Origin: Flavobacteriales bacterium
Lineage (GTDB): Bacteria; Bacteroidota; Bacteroidia; Flavobacteriales; BACL11
Assembly: GCA_018695965.1 (NCBI GenBank)
Contig: JABHQB010000068.1
Coordinates: 1 to 8,268, forward strand
Direction: 5' to 3'
Length of the DNA: 8,268 bases
Part shown: positions 6,615 through 8,268 of the stretch, piece after piece
Numbering within the stretch: position 1 is the stretch's first letter
Layout: every line of letters starts with the position of its first letter
The notes under the pieces: model-generated
What the model was told of the DNA's origin: nothing
The model's input: only the letters and a program-made list of their open reading frames with translations
Database searches by the model: none
Program-made: the position numbers and the translations under genes

Positions 6615-7156
6615 TATCGTAGTTTTGTAATACTTCCGTTTTTTTCTATTTTTATAATTCTAGAAGAGTTTTCTCTTCTTTCTTTTTTCCGCAAATTTAC
6701 TATATAATCTGCATTATTTATAATGTCATCAGTAATATCTGAAAACTGTTTTGGGCTCTTTGTTCCGCTTATATTAGCTGATGTAGAAACAATAGCTTTT
6801 CCAAATATTTCTATTAATTGTTTACAAAAATTATCTTGTACTATTCGGATTGCTGCAGTTCCATCTTCCGCAAGTAAATTATCAGATAATCCCTCTATGT
6901 TCTGATAGATAACCGTAGTAGGATCAGAAGTGATATCAGTGTCTGGAACAGAATCAGTTAGTTTTTTTAACATCTTTTTATCCGACACCAAAGTAATAAG
7001 AGCTTTACTTTCTTTTCTTTGTTTTATGTTGTAAATCTTCTGTATTGCATCCGGATTTGTAGCATCACAACCTAATCCCCATATAGTATCTGTAGGGTAG
7101 AGGATAACTCCTCCATCTTGTAAAATTTTTAGTGATTGTGTAATTTCTTCTTCCAT
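6614..7156 (-). CDS. tsaC: L-threonylcarbamoyladenylate synthase (TsaC/YrdC family)
   Basis: This enzyme makes threonylcarbamoyl-AMP from threonine, bicarbonate and ATP. TsaBD(E) then transfers the threonylcarbamoyl group to A37 of tRNAs reading ANN codons (t6A). The 180-residue protein is the short YrdC form without the extra C-terminal Sua5 domain. Key motifs are YPTDTIWGLGCDA at 20-32, KQRKESKAL at 45-53, AAIRIV at 101-106, STSANISG at 124-131, and the closing SSRIIKI...GSITKLR strand pair. The common Pro after R-[IV] is Val106 here. The ATG at 7156 directly follows the TAA of the glycosyltransferase gene with no gap, and the TAG at 6614-6616 shares a base with the GTG of cca. The tight junctions suggest coupled translation. 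The family call is firm. TsaBD(E) partners are not in this window. Confidence 0.93.
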   Translation of the reverse strand: MEEEITQSLKILQDGGVILYPTDTIWGLGCDATNPDAIQKIYNIKQRKESKALITLVSDKKMLKKLTDSVPDTDITSDPTTVIYQNIEGLSDNLLAEDGTAAIRIVQDNFCKQLIEIFGKAIVSTSANISGTKSPKQFSDITDDIINNADYIVNLRKKERRENSSRIIKIEKNGSITKLR

Positions 7157-8268
7157 TTATAAAGAGGTATATATCTTTTGTAGATTTTCCGCTACTTTTT
7201 TATCTGTAAAGTTTTGTGCGTAATTATATCCTTTTTCTATCATGGTGTTGCGTAAATTAGTATCTGTTGTTATTTTTGTAATAGCTGATGTAATTTCTGA
7301 AACAGATAGTGGATTGATGTAGATAGAATGCTCTCCTCCTGTTTCTGAAAAACATCCTCCCTGGCTAGTTATTACAGGAGTTTTAGAAAACAATGCTTCT
7401 AGAATAGGAATTCCGAAACCTTCAAAAACCGAAGGGTATATCATTATTTCTGATTTTTGATAAATAGCTGCTATTTCTTCTAATTCTATTCCGGAAAGAA
7501 AGGAAACTCTATCTTGTAAATTATGTTCTCTAATATATTGAAGGCATTTGTTTTTATATTCTTTTCCGTTTCCAATAACTACTAAATGCTGTTTTGGTAA
7601 TTCTTTAATACTTTTCAGAATAGTAAGAAGGTTTTTACGTTCTTCAATAGTTCCTACATTTAATATAAATTTTTCAGGAAGATTATATTTTTTGCAAATT
7701 TCCTCTATTCTTTTTTTAGAAATTTTAGATTGAAAGACATTGTTACATCCTTGATAAACTACTTCAATTTTATTTTCATCTGTACCAAAAAACTCTATAA
7801 TATCATTTTTAGTTTGATGGCTAATGGCTATAATTCTATTGGCCCTTTTGCAAGCAGATTGAAACTTTTTGTGGTATATTTCTCGGTCGATAGCGGAAAA
7901 CAAATGGGGATATCGTATGAAAATAAGATCGTGAATTGTAACAACTGATTTTATATTTGTTTTTTCTATTCCTAGTGGTATTTCGTGAGAGAGTCCATGA
8001 TATATATCAATCTCATCCTGAACTAGGTCCTTTATAATGTTTTTACTACGCCAATATTTTTTAAACAGATTTCCGACAAATGAAGATGGAGTACGAACAA
8101 GAATGTTTTTTTTGTTTTTAAGGAAAGAGATTTGTTTGTTCTCTTTTGCTTTTGGGGTGTATAAGAAATAATAATTTTCTGGGTATAAGAGAGATAGTAT
8201 GCGAATAGAATCACGAGAATAGTTGCCTAAACCTGTACTGTTATAAAATGCTCGTTTTGCGTCAAATC
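7157..8268 (-). CDS. GT4-type glycosyltransferase, extreme 5' end cut by window edge
   Basis: A GT-B fold, retaining glycosyltransferase of the GT4 (glycosyl transferases group 1) type, probably using a nucleotide-sugar donor in cell-surface polysaccharide or lipid glycan synthesis. The frame is open to the right edge, giving 369 visible residues starting FDAKRAFYNSTGLGNYSRD. This is a typical N-terminal acceptor-domain opening, so only about three to five residues are missing. Other motifs are DIYHGLSHEIP at 87-97, VTIHDL at 109-114, ANRIIAIS at 142-149, NVGTIEERKN at 203-212, and the EX7E donor-site motif EGFGIPILE at 282-290. A TTG at 7901-7903 gives a false, shorter start and should not be used. 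The gene is the first visible member of the tRNA-gene operon and ends in TAA directly before the tsaC ATG. Acceptor and sugar cannot be told from sequence. Confidence 0.92.
   Translation of the reverse strand, partial: FDAKRAFYNSTGLGNYSRDSIRILSLLYPENYYFLYTPKAKENKQISFLKNKKNILVRTPSSFVGNLFKKYWRSKNIIKDLVQDEIDIYHGLSHEIPLGIEKTNIKSVVTIHDLIFIRYPHLFSAIDREIYHKKFQSACKRANRIIAISHQTKNDIIEFFGTDENKIEVVYQGCNNVFQSKISKKRIEEICKKYNLPEKFILNVGTIEERKNLLTILKSIKELPKQHLVVIGNGKEYKNKCLQYIREHNLQDRVSFLSGIELEEIAAIYQKSEIMIYPSVFEGFGIPILEALFSKTPVITSQGGCFSETGGEHSIYINPLSVSEITSAITKITTDTNLRNTMIEKGYNYAQNFTDKKVAENLQKIYTSL

Noticed and set aside
6692..6699. TAAATTTG on the minus strand upstream of cca, another -7 consensus match
   Set aside because: It lies inside tsaC with no matching -33 element, and cca is directly coupled to tsaC by the TAGTG junction.
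8032..8214. A 60-codon minus-strand open frame near the right edge
   Set aside because: It overlaps the glycosyltransferase in another frame, has low-complexity Lys/Ser-rich sequence and no family resemblance; it is a shadow frame.

Overview
This is an AT-rich window from a member of the Bacteroidota, probably a flavobacterium-like lineage. Three things point that way. The long plus-strand gene encodes a secreted, SprB-repeat protein with a gliding-motility/type IX secretion (T9SS) type B C-terminal domain. That gene is preceded by a Bacteroidota-type promoter element (TAnnTTTG). Shine-Dalgarno sequences are not evident at the gene starts. The class-level placement is inference.

Layout, left half (plus strand): the window opens inside ribonuclease Z (rnz), which lacks its N-terminal third and ends at 653. 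After a 63-base gap holding a promoter, a single 1042-residue surface or secreted protein gene runs from 717 to 3845. It has a signal peptide, about ten degenerate cysteine-bounded repeats and a T9SS sorting domain.

Layout, right half (minus strand, reading right to left): a compact five-gene cluster. It starts with a GT4-type glycosyltransferase that runs off the right edge (7157-8268). It continues with tsaC/YrdC (6614-7156), cca (5193-6614), a small pRiA4b ORF-3-like protein (4718-5200) and miaA (3835-4728). Neighbouring genes abut or overlap by 0, 1, 8 and about 11 bases, so this is very likely one translationally coupled operon. Its last gene, miaA, collides tail-to-tail with the surface-protein gene, overlapping by 11 bases.

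How the genes fit together: four of the seven genes act on tRNA. RNase Z cuts the 3' trailer, CCA nucleotidyltransferase adds CCA, TsaC makes the t6A37 precursor and MiaA makes i6A37. The small pRiA4b-like protein is embedded between cca and miaA and has no known role. The glycosyltransferase at the head of the operon and the surface protein belong to cell-envelope biology and have no obvious link to tRNA. No tRNA or rRNA genes, CRISPR arrays or insertion sequences were seen, and no gene-free stretch exceeds 63 bases. Most of the window is ordinary bacterial core genome plus one lineage-typical surface protein. I did not find a convincing new system. The small embedded protein is the least explained element.
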